Shown: positions 1-7,377, counted from the first letter of the stretch. The stretch: 29,272 nucleotides of DNA from Clostridiales bacterium (GCA_004553545.1 SFLD01000022.1:1-29272), one strand, 5' to 3'. Notes: generated by a model from the sequence alone, not told the origin. A program made the numbers and translations.

Positions 1-99
1 CCCCTCCCCTTTTCGCCCCGCCCCTCCACTTTCCTCCACCCGCCTCCCCTTTCCTCCTCCGCCGTCCCTTTTCCTCCCCTTCCCTTTTCCCCGTTTTCC
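1..99. other. Polypyrimidine tract upstream of the GTPase gene
   Basis: The plus strand from the window start to about 99 is almost entirely C and T, with only a few interspersed G and A. It lies immediately upstream of the promoter of the next gene. No gene or clear hairpin is visible in it. Tracts of this kind can adopt triplex (H-DNA) structure in vitro, but nothing here proves a function. Confidence 0.6.
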
Positions 100-108
100 T
101 GCTATAAT
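100..108 (+). promoter_or_regulatory. Extended -10 promoter of the TetM-like/NYN gene
   Basis: The sequence TGCTATAAT is a perfect extended -10 element, 36 bases before the start codon. No good -35 hexamer lies 17 bases upstream, because that stretch is polypyrimidine. The TG extension may compensate. An AGGAGG ribosome binding site follows at about 132-137. Confidence 0.75.
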
Positions 109-144
109 GAGTGAAATACGCACTTCAAAACAGGAGGAAACGCC

Positions 145-2775
145 ATGAAAAAGCTGGTCCTGGGCATCCTTGCCCATGTGGACGCGGGCAAGACCACCCT
201 CTCCGAGGCCCTGCTCTACGAGAGCGGCGCCATCCGGAAACTGGGCCGGGTGGACCACCGGGACGCCTTCCTGGATACCGACGTCCAGGAGCGGGAGCGG
301 GGCATCACCATCTACGCAAAGGAAGCCGCCTTCCCCGCCGGAGACACGCAGGTCCAGCTGCTGGACACCCCCGGCCATGTGGACTTCTCCGCCGAGGCGG
401 AGCGGGTCCTGCCGGTGCTGGACTGCGCCATCCTCGTCATCAGCGGGACGGACGGCGTCCAGAGCCACAGCCGCACCCTCTGGCAGCTCCTCTCCCGCCA
501 CCGCATCCCCACCTTCCTCTTCCTCAACAAAATGGACCTCCACGCCCTGGGGCGGGAGGTCCTGCTGAGCCAGCTCCGTTCCGAGCTCTCCGAGGGCTGC
601 GTGGACATGGCGGACCCCGAGCTCTCCGAGCGGGCCGCCGAGTGCGACGAGGACGCCCTGGAGGAGTACCTGGCCACCGGTGAAGTTTCCCAGTCCACCC
701 TCCGCCGCCTCCTCCGCCAGCGCAAGCTCTTCCCCTGCTACTTCGGCTCCGCCCTGAAGCTGGAGGGCGTCCGGGAGCTCCTCGCGGGCCTGGATACCCT
801 CACGGAGCAGCCCGCTCATCCTTCCGGCTTCTCCGCCCGGGTCTACAAGATCGCCCGGAACCCCCAGGGGAACCGCCTCACCTTCCTGAAGGTCACCGGC
901 GGCGAGCTCCGGGTCCGGACAGTCCTCCAGGGGGAGCGGGACGGCCAGCCCTGGGAGGAGAAGGTCAACCAGATCCGCCTCTACTCCGGCAGCCGGTTCC
1001 AGACGGCGGATGTCGCCCCGGCAGGCACCGTCTGCGCCGTCACCGGCCTCACCCAGACCCTCCCCGGGGACGGCCTGGGGGCCGAGAGCGCCTCCGCCGC
1101 CCCCATCCTGGAGCCCGTCCTCCGCTACGAGCTCCAGCTGGAGCCCGGCCTGGACCCCCACGCCGCCATGGGCAGGCTCCGCCAGCTGGGGGAGGAGGAC
1201 CCCCAGCTCCGCCTCCTCTGGAACGGCGAGCTGGGCCAGATCCACGTCCAGCTCATGGGCGAGATCCAGAGGGAGGTCCTCCAGCGCCTGATAAAGGACC
1301 GCTTCGGCTGGCAGGTCTCCTTCGGCGAGGGCAGCGTCCTCTACCGGGAGACGGTGGCCGCCCCGGTGGAGGGCATCGGCCACTTTGAGCCCCTCCGCCA
1401 CTACGCCGAGGTCCATCTTCTGATCGAACCCGGCGAGAGGGGCAGCGGCGTCCAGGTGGCCTCCGCCTGTCCCACGGATGTCCTGGCTGGCCACTGGCAG
1501 CGCCTGATCCTGAGCCACGTCCGGGAGCGGGAGCAGCCCGGCGTCCTCCTGGGCGCGCCCCTCACGGATGTGAAGATCACCCTCCTGACCGGCCGCGCCC
1601 ACGAGAAGCACACCGAGGGCGGGGACTTCCGCCAGGCCACCTACCGGGCCCTCCGCCAGGGCCTCATGCAGACGGAGAGCGTCCTCCTGGAGCCCTGGTA
1701 CCGCTTCCACATCCAGCTCCCGACCCCCTGCCTGGGCCGGGCCATGACGGACCTCCAGCAGATGGGGGCGGAGCTCACCGCCCCGGAGGACCGGGGCGGC
1801 ACCAGCGTCCTCACCGGCCGCGGCCCGGTCTCAAAGCTCCGGGGCTACGTCCGGGACCTGGCGGCCTACACCCGGGGCGAGGGCCGGATGAGCTGCGTCT
1901 CCGGCGGCTACGCCCCCTGCCCGGAACAGGACGCCATCGTCCAGGCCAGCGGCTACGACCCCGAGCGGGACACTGCCAACCCGGCGGACTCCGTCTTCTG
2001 CCAGCACGGGGCCGGGGTCATCGTCCCCTGGCAGGAGGTGGAGGACCGCGCCCATCTCCCCTCCCTCCGCCAGCGGCGGGAGGAGGAAGCGAAGGAAGCC
2101 GCCGCCCCCGTCCGCCGCAGCGCCCCCTCCGGCACCTTCGCCGAGGACAAGGAGCTCCAGGCCATCTTCGAGCGGACCTACGGCAAGGGCAAGCAGCGCT
2201 CCTTCCTCCCCGGGGAGGAAGTCCGGCGGCGGGAGGCCTCCTCCCAGCCGGAGAAGCGGGAGATCCGCCAACAGCTCTCCGGCCCCGAGTACCTCCTGGT
2301 GGACGGCTACAACGTCATCTTTGCCTGGGACGAGCTGAAGACCATCGCCCGGGACAACCTGGACGCCGCGAGAAAAAGCCTCATGGACCTTCTCAGCAAC
2401 TACCAGGGCTTCCGGAAAAACCGGGTCATCCTGGTCTTTGACGCCTACAAGGTCCCCGGCGGCCAGGGCAGCGTCAGCCAGTACGAGGGCATCTTCGTGG
2501 TCTACACCAAGGAGCGCCAGACGGCGGACGCCTACATCGAGAAGACCACCTACGAGCTCCGGAAGGAGGAGCGGGTCCGGGTGGTGACCTCGGACAACGC
2601 CGAGCAGCTCATCATCCTGGGCCACGGCGCCCTCCGGGTCAGCGCCGGTGCCTTCCACCAGGAGGTGGAGTCCGCCGAAGGCCAGATCGCCGACATCCTC
2701 CGAAGAAACAACCAGTCCCCCAAGCCCCGGACCCTCCAAGCCGCCCTGGAAAAAGCGAAAAAGACAGACCCCTGA
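145..2775 (+). CDS. TetM/EF-G-like ribosomal GTPase fused to a C-terminal YacP/Rae1-type NYN nuclease domain
   Basis: This 876-residue protein begins with a translational GTPase module. Visible are G1 AHVDAGKTT (residues 10-18), a switch I RGITI (52-56), G3 DTPGH (74-78) and G4 NKMD (128-131). EF-G-like domains of the ribosomal protection type (TetM/TetO) follow to about residue 640. A charged linker of about 70 residues leads to a second domain, roughly 715-865, that resembles YacP/Rae1, a PIN-like NYN nuclease. Its candidate acidic residues are Asp720 and Asn723 in VDGYN, Asp766 in VFDAY, Asp795 in TADAYIE and Asp817 in TSDN. TetM-type proteins are normally about 640 residues, so the extra length is the nuclease domain. 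The start is set by AGGAGG 7 bases before ATG and an upstream extended -10. Known: TetM releases tetracycline from the ribosomal A site, and Bacillus Rae1 cleaves mRNA in the A site. Inferred: a ribosome-acting factor; drug resistance is not shown. Confidence 0.9.
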   Translation: MKKLVLGILAHVDAGKTTLSEALLYESGAIRKLGRVDHRDAFLDTDVQERERGITIYAKEAAFPAGDTQVQLLDTPGHVDFSAEAERVLPVLDCAILVISGTDGVQSHSRTLWQLLSRHRIPTFLFLNKMDLHALGREVLLSQLRSELSEGCVDMADPELSERAAECDEDALEEYLATGEVSQSTLRRLLRQRKLFPCYFGSALKLEGVRELLAGLDTLTEQPAHPSGFSARVYKIARNPQGNRLTFLKVTGGELRVRTVLQGERDGQPWEEKVNQIRLYSGSRFQTADVAPAGTVCAVTGLTQTLPGDGLGAESASAAPILEPVLRYELQLEPGLDPHAAMGRLRQLGEEDPQLRLLWNGELGQIHVQLMGEIQREVLQRLIKDRFGWQVSFGEGSVLYRETVAAPVEGIGHFEPLRHYAEVHLLIEPGERGSGVQVASACPTDVLAGHWQRLILSHVREREQPGVLLGAPLTDVKITLLTGRAHEKHTEGGDFRQATYRALRQGLMQTESVLLEPWYRFHIQLPTPCLGRAMTDLQQMGAELTAPEDRGGTSVLTGRGPVSKLRGYVRDLAAYTRGEGRMSCVSGGYAPCPEQDAIVQASGYDPERDTANPADSVFCQHGAGVIVPWQEVEDRAHLPSLRQRREEEAKEAAAPVRRSAPSGTFAEDKELQAIFERTYGKGKQRSFLPGEEVRRREASSQPEKREIRQQLSGPEYLLVDGYNVIFAWDELKTIARDNLDAARKSLMDLLSNYQGFRKNRVILVFDAYKVPGGQGSVSQYEGIFVVYTKERQTADAYIEKTTYELRKEERVRVVTSDNAEQLIILGHGALRVSAGAFHQEVESAEGQIADILRRNNQSPKPRTLQAALEKAKKTDP

Positions 2776-2841
2776 CCCGTCCCAAAGGCTCCCTTTCCAC
2801 AAGGAAGCAGTCGCCCGTAGGGCACGACGACTTGACCGACG

Positions 2842-2891
2842 CCCCAAATTTCGGCACGAAATTTGGCCGGCGGAGGCCATGCCCCAGGTAC
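2842..2891. repeat. 50-base palindromic unit, copy 1
   Basis: The unit starts with a perfect 10-bp inverted repeat, CCAAATTTCG and CGAAATTTGG, around the 3-base loop GCA (2844-2866). A conserved tail with GGCGGAGGCCATGCC follows and the unit ends in AGGTAC. Copy 2 at 3235-3284 has the same length, differs at a handful of positions, and has loop GTA. Confidence 0.85.
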
Positions 2892-3343
2892 GGCGGCCCG
2901 AACCCTCGTCCATCGTAAAAAGGACGGATTCCCACGTCGGCCCGTTGGGCCTCCTCGGAATGACAAAGGATCAGGACTGTCATTGCGAGGAGCGGAGCGA
3001 CGTGGCAATCCGCATCCCCCGTCCCCAAGGCTCCCTTGTGTAAAGGGAGCTGGCACGGCTCCGCCGTGACTGAGGGATTGTCCGACGTTGATGGCCCTTT
3101 TGGGGGATGATCTCTGCCTCGCTCTCTACCCATTCCTCCCATCCGCGCCGCATACGCTCCGCTGTGCGCCGCTGGCCCGGGTGGTCGCGGCAGCTTTCCC
3201 TTCTCCCCGTAGGGGCCGATGCCCATGACTGACACCCCAAATTTCGGTACGAAATTTGGTCGGCGGAAGCCATGCCTTAGGTACATCGGCCCGCCGCTGC
3301 GCACCACCAGCGTTGCACCCGTAGGGCGGGGTGACCACACCCC
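2891..3343. repeat. Composite intergenic repeat, copy A1
   Basis: This block matches 18456-18850 over its length. Recognisable modules in order are a GTAAAAAGGACGG segment, a TCATTGCGAGGAGCG segment, a CTCCCTTGTGTAAAGGGAGC hairpin, a GTGACTGAGGGATTGT segment, a GTAGGGGCCGATGCC segment and a GTAGGGCGGGGTGACC end. The first 227 bases (2891-3117) align to 226 bases (18456-18681) with few differences. Relative to the other copy, this one carries an extra 58 bases at 3224-3281, which contain the palindromic unit. Confidence 0.85.
3235..3284. repeat. 50-base palindromic unit, copy 2, nested in the composite repeat
   Basis: It has the same layout as copy 1: a perfect 10-bp inverted repeat with a GTA loop (3237-3259), then a GCCATGCC-containing tail ending in AGGTAC. 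It lies within the 58 bases absent from the second composite repeat copy, so the other copy may represent an unoccupied site. Confidence 0.85.
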
Positions 3344-3453
3344 AGGCGCACCCCGCCGTCCCCGTCCTGCTCCGTCCCGCCCGGGGTCGCTGTACGCTCC
3401 GATTCCCGCGCAGGGGGCGGATGGATGGGTCCGGTCCGAACATCCACTGGCAG

Positions 3454-3486
3454 AAAAAGCCCGCCGGCGGTGCCGGCGGGCTTTTT
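3454..3486. terminator. Bidirectional intrinsic terminator
   Basis: A perfect 15-bp inverted repeat with AAAAAGCCCGCCGGC as left arm and a 3-base loop gives a GC-rich stem followed by a T run on either strand. It ends four bases before the MATE stop codon, so it can terminate both the minus-strand MATE mRNA and plus-strand transcripts from the GTPase gene. Confidence 0.9.
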
Positions 3487-3489
3487 CCC

Positions 3490-4839
3490 TTATTCCCTTG
3501 TCTTTGCGGCGTTCTTCCGCCGGAGGTACAGGAAGTATCCCCCGCAGAGCAGGATCTGCACCAGCGTGGAGCAGGGGGTGGCCAGCCCCAGGGCGAAGAG
3601 GGACCCATGGACATAGCGATTCATCAGAAACGCCACCGGCAGACGCACGCAGAAGGCCCCGGTGAGGCCCTGGAGCATGGTGAAGACCGTCCGCCCGCAG
3701 CCGTTGAAGTAGCCGATGAGGCTGAAGAGGAAGCTCGTCAGCAGGCAGTCGATGGCATAGGCCTTCAGATACTCGGCGGAGGCCAGGATGACGGCCTCAT
3801 CCTCCGCAAAGATGCCGGAGAGCAGGTCCCCGTGGAAGAAGACGCCCCAGAAAACCACGATGCTCACGGCGAGAGACAGCCCGATGCCGCAGAGCAGGGC
3901 CCGTCCCGCCCGGTCCATCCGCCGGGCGCCCACGTTCTGAGCGACAAACGCCGTCATGGACTGGGCAAAGGCCGAGGGGATCAGCATCACGAAGGCACAG
4001 AGCTTCTCCGCCACGCCTACCCCGGCGGAGGGTACGGTGCCCATGCCGTTGGCAATGGCGATGATGACGAGAAACGAGATGCTGACCAGCAGGTCCTGGG
4101 CCGCCACCGGCACGCCGATGGCCAGCACTCGCCGCAAGATCGCCCCGTCCCAGCGGATGTCCCGCCGGGTCATGGTGAAGGGCAGCTTCCGCCGCCGGAT
4201 GATGGCAAGGCTCAGAAGGACGCTCATCGCCTGGGCAAAGACCGTGGCGATGGCCGCTCCGGCCACCCCCATGCCGCAGGGGCCCACCAAAAGGAGGTCG
4301 CCCCCGATGTTCAGCACGCAGGCGATGGCCACCGTGATGAGGGGCATCCGGGAGTCCCCGATGCCCCGGAAGATGCCCCCCAGCAGGTTATAGGCCACGA
4401 TGAAGAGCATCCCCACGGAGCAGATGCGGACGTATTCCACCGTCCCGGCGAAGGCCTCCCCGGGGGCCTGCATCAGCTCCGACATCTGGGGAGCCAGGGC
4501 CAGCATCCCCACCGTCACAAGAACGCTGAGGGCGGCGAAGAAGAAGATGCCCGCGCCCACAGCCCGGCCGCCCTCATCGCCCCGGCCCTCGCCGATGCGC
4601 TGGCCCAGCAGCACCGTAACGCCCATGGCAAGGCCGCAGATCACCATGGTGATGGTCTGCAGGATCTGGCTCCCGGTGGAGACGGCGCTGATGTCCGCCG
4701 CCGTGCCGAAGTTCCCCACCACCTGCAGGTCCACCGCGCCGTACATCGCCTGCAGAAAGAGCGCCAGCAGCACCGGCAGGGCAAACCTCGTCAGCGCCGG
4801 CAGGATGGCCCCCTGGGTGAAATCGTCCCTGCGCTCCAT
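3490..4839 (-). CDS. MATE family multidrug/sodium (or proton) antiporter
   Basis: The 449-residue protein has the length and hydrophobic pattern of a 12-helix MATE exporter. The N-terminal segment reads MERRDDFTQG, then ALPVLLALFLQAMYGAVDL, typical of clostridial MATE proteins. VVGNFG and VTVLLGQRIGEG follow. MATE pumps export cationic drugs, dyes or metabolites across the inner membrane using an ion gradient. A further in-frame ATG lies 30 bases upstream at 4869 but has no ribosome binding site. The chosen start has AAGGAG ten bases before it. The gene has its own sigma-A promoter at 5003-5031, and a hairpin with a T run lies in the leader, suggesting transcription attenuation. The substrate cannot be told from sequence. 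The mRNA ends at the bidirectional terminator at 3454-3486. Confidence 0.93.
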   Translation of the reverse strand: MERRDDFTQGAILPALTRFALPVLLALFLQAMYGAVDLQVVGNFGTAADISAVSTGSQILQTITMVICGLAMGVTVLLGQRIGEGRGDEGGRAVGAGIFFFAALSVLVTVGMLALAPQMSELMQAPGEAFAGTVEYVRICSVGMLFIVAYNLLGGIFRGIGDSRMPLITVAIACVLNIGGDLLLVGPCGMGVAGAAIATVFAQAMSVLLSLAIIRRRKLPFTMTRRDIRWDGAILRRVLAIGVPVAAQDLLVSISFLVIIAIANGMGTVPSAGVGVAEKLCAFVMLIPSAFAQSMTAFVAQNVGARRMDRAGRALLCGIGLSLAVSIVVFWGVFFHGDLLSGIFAEDEAVILASAEYLKAYAIDCLLTSFLFSLIGYFNGCGRTVFTMLQGLTGAFCVRLPVAFLMNRYVHGSLFALGLATPCSTLVQILLCGGYFLYLRRKNAAKTRE

Positions 4840-4911
4840 GCTTCCCCAACTCCTTGTCCTCACCGCCATCCCGGCGGCGTTTTTCTCTCGTTTTCCCGGT
4901 CTCCGGAGCTC

Positions 4912-4961
4912 AAAAAAGCCGGATAAGGGGCGGGCATCTCAACCCGCCGTCTTATCCGGCT
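4912..4961 (-). terminator. Intrinsic terminator in the MATE leader (possible attenuator)
   Basis: On the minus strand an 11-bp perfect stem (AGCCGGATAAG paired with CTTATCCGGCT) encloses a second stem (GGCGGG with CCCGCC) and is followed by TTTTTT. It lies downstream of the PrsW stop codon, but also about 35 bases downstream of the presumed start of the MATE transcript. It can therefore end PrsW transcription and also gate MATE expression. Confidence 0.85.
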
Positions 4962-5002
4962 GACCGCTTCCGATGAGCGCCCATCCTCCGACGAACGGGG
5001 CT

Positions 5003-5031
5003 ATTCTAGCGGAACTCTTTTCAAATGTCAA
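5003..5031 (-). promoter_or_regulatory. Sigma-A promoter of the MATE gene
   Basis: A consensus -35 TTGACA (5031-5026) and -10 TAGAAT (5008-5003) are separated by exactly 17 bases. It points toward the MATE gene from the gap after the PrsW stop. The predicted start is near 4996, which gives a leader of about 155 bases that includes the hairpin at 4912-4961. Confidence 0.9.
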
Positions 5032-5047
5032 GGCCCATTTTCCGCGC

Positions 5048-5767
5048 TCACAGGGGATGGTCCGTCCGGGATTCCCGGTCGATGCGCCGCAGCACCACGA
5101 TGTACATGAGCACCACGAAGACCAGGAAGGCCACGGTGGACGCCCCGCTGCCGATCATGGCGCAGCTGTCGTAGATGCCGTGGAGCACGGTGGCGCTGAG
5201 CCAGCCCAGAATGAGGTTTCCGGTCTTGCCCGCCTCGTCTCCGTAGCTCTCGCAGAGCTTGGCCCGGCCGTAGAAGCAGCCCATGAAGACAGCGAAGCCC
5301 ATGTGGCCCGGGATGGCCAGCAGCGCCCGGGGCAGCACCACGGAGAGGCCGTAGCGGAAAACGTAGAGGACATTCTCAAAGGCGGCGAAGCCCAGGGACA
5401 CGAAGACCGCGTAGACCACGCCGTCAAAGCGGTAGTTGAAGTTGGGGTCCCACCAGCTCCGGCGCTTCAGGAAGAAGAGCTTGCAGCCCTCCTCCGCTGC
5501 GCCCACCACCAGGAAAGCCAGCAGGATCACATACCAGCGGCTGTCGGTGGACACCAGGCGGTTCAGGATGCTCTCCCCGATCCGCTCCAGCACCATGGCG
5601 GCGAGAGCCGCGAAGACCCCCATCAGCGCGAGGGACGCCAGCAGGGCCGGCGGCTCCTTCTCCACCGTGTCCTTCCGGTAGACATACCGCATCAGGAAGA
5701 CAGCCGGCAGCACCGCCGCCAGCACATAGATGGCCAGGATGCTCATCCCAGGCACATAGAAAAACAT
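5048..5767 (-). CDS. PrsW family intramembrane metalloprotease
   Basis: The 239-residue protein is hydrophobic, with about seven or eight predicted membrane segments. It carries the three PrsW-type motifs in order: EEGCK (Glu92, Glu93, Lys96 from the chosen start), then FAAFENVLYVF, then a helix with HIYDS-like HGIYDS. These are the presumed metal-binding and catalytic positions of the glutamic-type/CAAX-like membrane protease superfamily. In Bacillus, PrsW makes the first cut in an anti-sigma factor; no sigma or anti-sigma gene is adjacent here, so the substrate is unknown. An in-frame ATG at 5791 lies only about 8 bases from the predicted transcript start and has no ribosome binding site. 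The ATG at 5767 has AGGGGAG eight bases upstream and was chosen. The gene is probably transcribed alone. Confidence 0.88.
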   Translation of the reverse strand: MFFYVPGMSILAIYVLAAVLPAVFLMRYVYRKDTVEKEPPALLASLALMGVFAALAAMVLERIGESILNRLVSTDSRWYVILLAFLVVGAAEEGCKLFFLKRRSWWDPNFNYRFDGVVYAVFVSLGFAAFENVLYVFRYGLSVVLPRALLAIPGHMGFAVFMGCFYGRAKLCESYGDEAGKTGNLILGWLSATVLHGIYDSCAMIGSGASTVAFLVFVVLMYIVVLRRIDRESRTDHPL

Positions 5768-5805
5768 CACGCGATCTCCCCTTTCCGCCATTTCAGCGAT
5801 AGCTT

Positions 5806-5834
5806 ATTCTAGCGAAGGATGGGGAAATTGTCAA
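5806..5834 (-). promoter_or_regulatory. Sigma-A promoter of the PrsW gene
   Basis: TTGACA (5834-5829), a 17-base spacer and TAGAAT (5811-5806) form a consensus promoter with hexamers identical to those of the MATE promoter. The predicted start near 5799 supports translation from 5767 rather than 5791. Confidence 0.9.
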
Positions 5835-5844
5835 TCTCCGCCCG

Positions 5845-5878
5845 AAAACGCCCCCGGAAGCGATCGCTTCCGGGGGCG
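5845..5878 (-). terminator. Intrinsic terminator after the transglutaminase-like gene
   Basis: The palindrome 5849-5878 forms a 13-bp stem (CGCCCCCGGAAGC with GCTTCCGGGGGCG) around GATC. On the minus strand it is followed by TTTT. It sits 15 bases past the stop of the gene ending at 5894. Confidence 0.85.
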
Positions 5879-5893
5879 CGGCTTTGCCGGGGA

Positions 5894-7273
5894 TCAGTTC
5901 CGGCTGACGGTCTGCCTGCGCCAGAGACAGGCATCGGCATGCCAGCCGCTGTAGGTCACGGAGAAGGAGAGGCCGTTCATCGCCTCGGCAAATTCATCCC
6001 CGAAGCGGTCGTAGTCCGCCTGGGACTCAAACTGCAGGGCAAGGCTGCCGGAGCCCTCCCGCTCCACCTGGGCGCAGAGCTCCCGCAGCCAGGGCGTCAG
6101 GGACTCCCCGGAGCGGACGTAACAGCCCGTCCGGGCGTAGTAGGACCCATTCATGGAGTCGACCTCCGGTAGGGTGAAGTTGTCCGTGATGTAGTCCCGG
6201 AGGATATACGGCGCGGCGATGACCTGGCGTGGGACGTTGCACTTGCGGAAGTCGCACTCACAGGGCTCATCCGGGTAGGGCACGTCGGAGGTCACGTCCA
6301 CGTCGCTGAATTCCCCGTCGATGCGGATGCAGTTCCAGGCGTGGCCGGAATCGCCGTCCCGGCTGCCGCCGGAGAGGAGGAAGGTGGTGAGGCCCATCTC
6401 CTCGGCGATCCACTTGAAGCCGAGGCTGATGCCGTCGCACTTGGCGGCGCCCCGCACCAGGGCGCCGTAGGCGTTCCCGGCATCGGCGGCCTCGTTGTCA
6501 TAGACGCAGTTGGCGTTGAGGAAGCGGATGGCGGAGAGCTCCCGCTCCCACTCGGAGAGGCCCTGGGCCTGGGCTGCCGCCTGCCGTGCGGTCCCGGCGC
6601 AGGTCTCGGCGCGTGCGCAGTAGTCCGCCTCCTGCAGGCCGTAATTCACGGTGACGTAGAGGACCTCTCCCTTGCTGCTGTGGGTGGTGTAGCGGGAATC
6701 CTCCGAGAGCTGGAAGACCTCCGGACACTCGTGCTCCACCAGGAAGAAAAGGAGCCTTAAGTCCTCCTTGGTGACGGGATCGGGAAAGGTCACCTTTTCC
6801 TGGAAGTCCATGACGGCGCGGTAGAGGGCGCAGAAGTTCTCCAGGGTATCATCGTCCAGCTGCTGGAGATACCAGCGGAGGGCAAAGTGGGGGATCAGGG
6901 CCTCCGCCTCCGCCCGGGCGGAGACGGCAGAGGGGCTGACCGCCTGGCTCCGGGAAACATCGCCGTCCGGCCGGGCAGGCTCCCTTCCCGCGGAGTTCAG
7001 CAGATAGCCCGCCAGGAACGCGGCAAAGAGCAGCAGAAGGAAGAGCCAACCCTTGGCGGACGCCCGCCTCCGCCTGCGGCGCGGAGGGCTCCCCGCCGCA
7101 GGGGCCGTCCCGGCGGAACGCGCAGACGGGACCGGCCGGGAACCGGCAGAAGACGCCTGCCGGCCAGGCCTCCGGCCCCCGGAGACCCCGGAAGAACGCC
7201 GGACCGCCCCGGCACACTGCGCGCAGAGCCGCCCCGCCCCTTCCACCGGACGCCCGCATCTTTGACATCTCAT
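5894..7273 (-). CDS. Zinc-ribbon, single-pass membrane protein with external transglutaminase-like domain
   Basis: This 459-residue protein starts with a short zinc-ribbon-like segment (CQRC and CAQC, residues 3-20). A Ser/Arg/Pro-rich low-complexity stretch follows, then a basic RRRRRR cluster and one membrane segment (about 75-93). The large remaining part faces the outside. In it a transglutaminase/protease-like core is visible: Cys279 in AKCDG, His311 in GHAWN, and Asp324 or Asp326 in DVDVTSD, in the expected order and spacing. Such domains can be cysteine proteases, crosslinkers or structural modules at the cell surface; the substrate is not predictable. The N-terminal ribbon would be cytoplasmic and might sense metal or bind a partner. 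The start has GGAG eight bases upstream, and a consensus promoter lies at 7349-7377. The gene is apparently monocistronic. Confidence 0.82.
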   Translation of the reverse strand: MRCQRCGRPVEGAGRLCAQCAGAVRRSSGVSGGRRPGRQASSAGSRPVPSARSAGTAPAAGSPPRRRRRRASAKGWLFLLLLFAAFLAGYLLNSAGREPARPDGDVSRSQAVSPSAVSARAEAEALIPHFALRWYLQQLDDDTLENFCALYRAVMDFQEKVTFPDPVTKEDLRLLFFLVEHECPEVFQLSEDSRYTTHSSKGEVLYVTVNYGLQEADYCARAETCAGTARQAAAQAQGLSEWERELSAIRFLNANCVYDNEAADAGNAYGALVRGAAKCDGISLGFKWIAEEMGLTTFLLSGGSRDGDSGHAWNCIRIDGEFSDVDVTSDVPYPDEPCECDFRKCNVPRQVIAAPYILRDYITDNFTLPEVDSMNGSYYARTGCYVRSGESLTPWLRELCAQVEREGSGSLALQFESQADYDRFGDEFAEAMNGLSFSVTYSGWHADACLWRRQTVSRN

Positions 7274-7348
7274 AGCAGTTACTCCGTTTCAGCAGGAGCG
7301 CCGAACGACCGCGCTCCCCGCCTGTCATTTCATGGGAATCATAGTTCC

Positions 7349-7377
7349 ATTCTACCGGACCCCGCCAGCTTTGTCAA
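7349..7377 (-). promoter_or_regulatory. Sigma-A promoter of the transglutaminase-like gene
   Basis: TTGACA (7377-7372), a 17-base spacer and TAGAAT (7354-7349), the same hexamer pair as at the MATE and PrsW genes. The predicted start is about 70 bases before the coding start. Confidence 0.9.

Larger units (their letters stand above)
2776..3453. repeat. Gene-free repeat-rich region downstream of the GTPase gene
   Basis: This interval of about 680 bases has no convincing gene. Open frames here lack ribosome binding sites and family resemblance. It holds two copies of a 50-base palindromic unit (2842-2891 and 3235-3284) and one copy of a composite repeat (2891-3343) that recurs at 18456-18850. 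Confidence 0.8.

Noticed and set aside
145..2775. Tetracycline resistance gene
   Set aside because: The GTPase is TetM-like, but the C-terminal nuclease fusion and chromosomal setting without mobile genes do not support calling it a resistance determinant.
2844..3259. CRISPR array
   Set aside because: There are only two copies of the palindromic unit, about 340 bases apart, with no regular spacers and no cas genes.
3331..4926. Plus-strand open frame opposite the MATE gene
   Set aside because: It is antisense to a clear MATE protein, is rich in Gly/His/Asp/Pro, and crosses the bidirectional terminator at 3454-3486.
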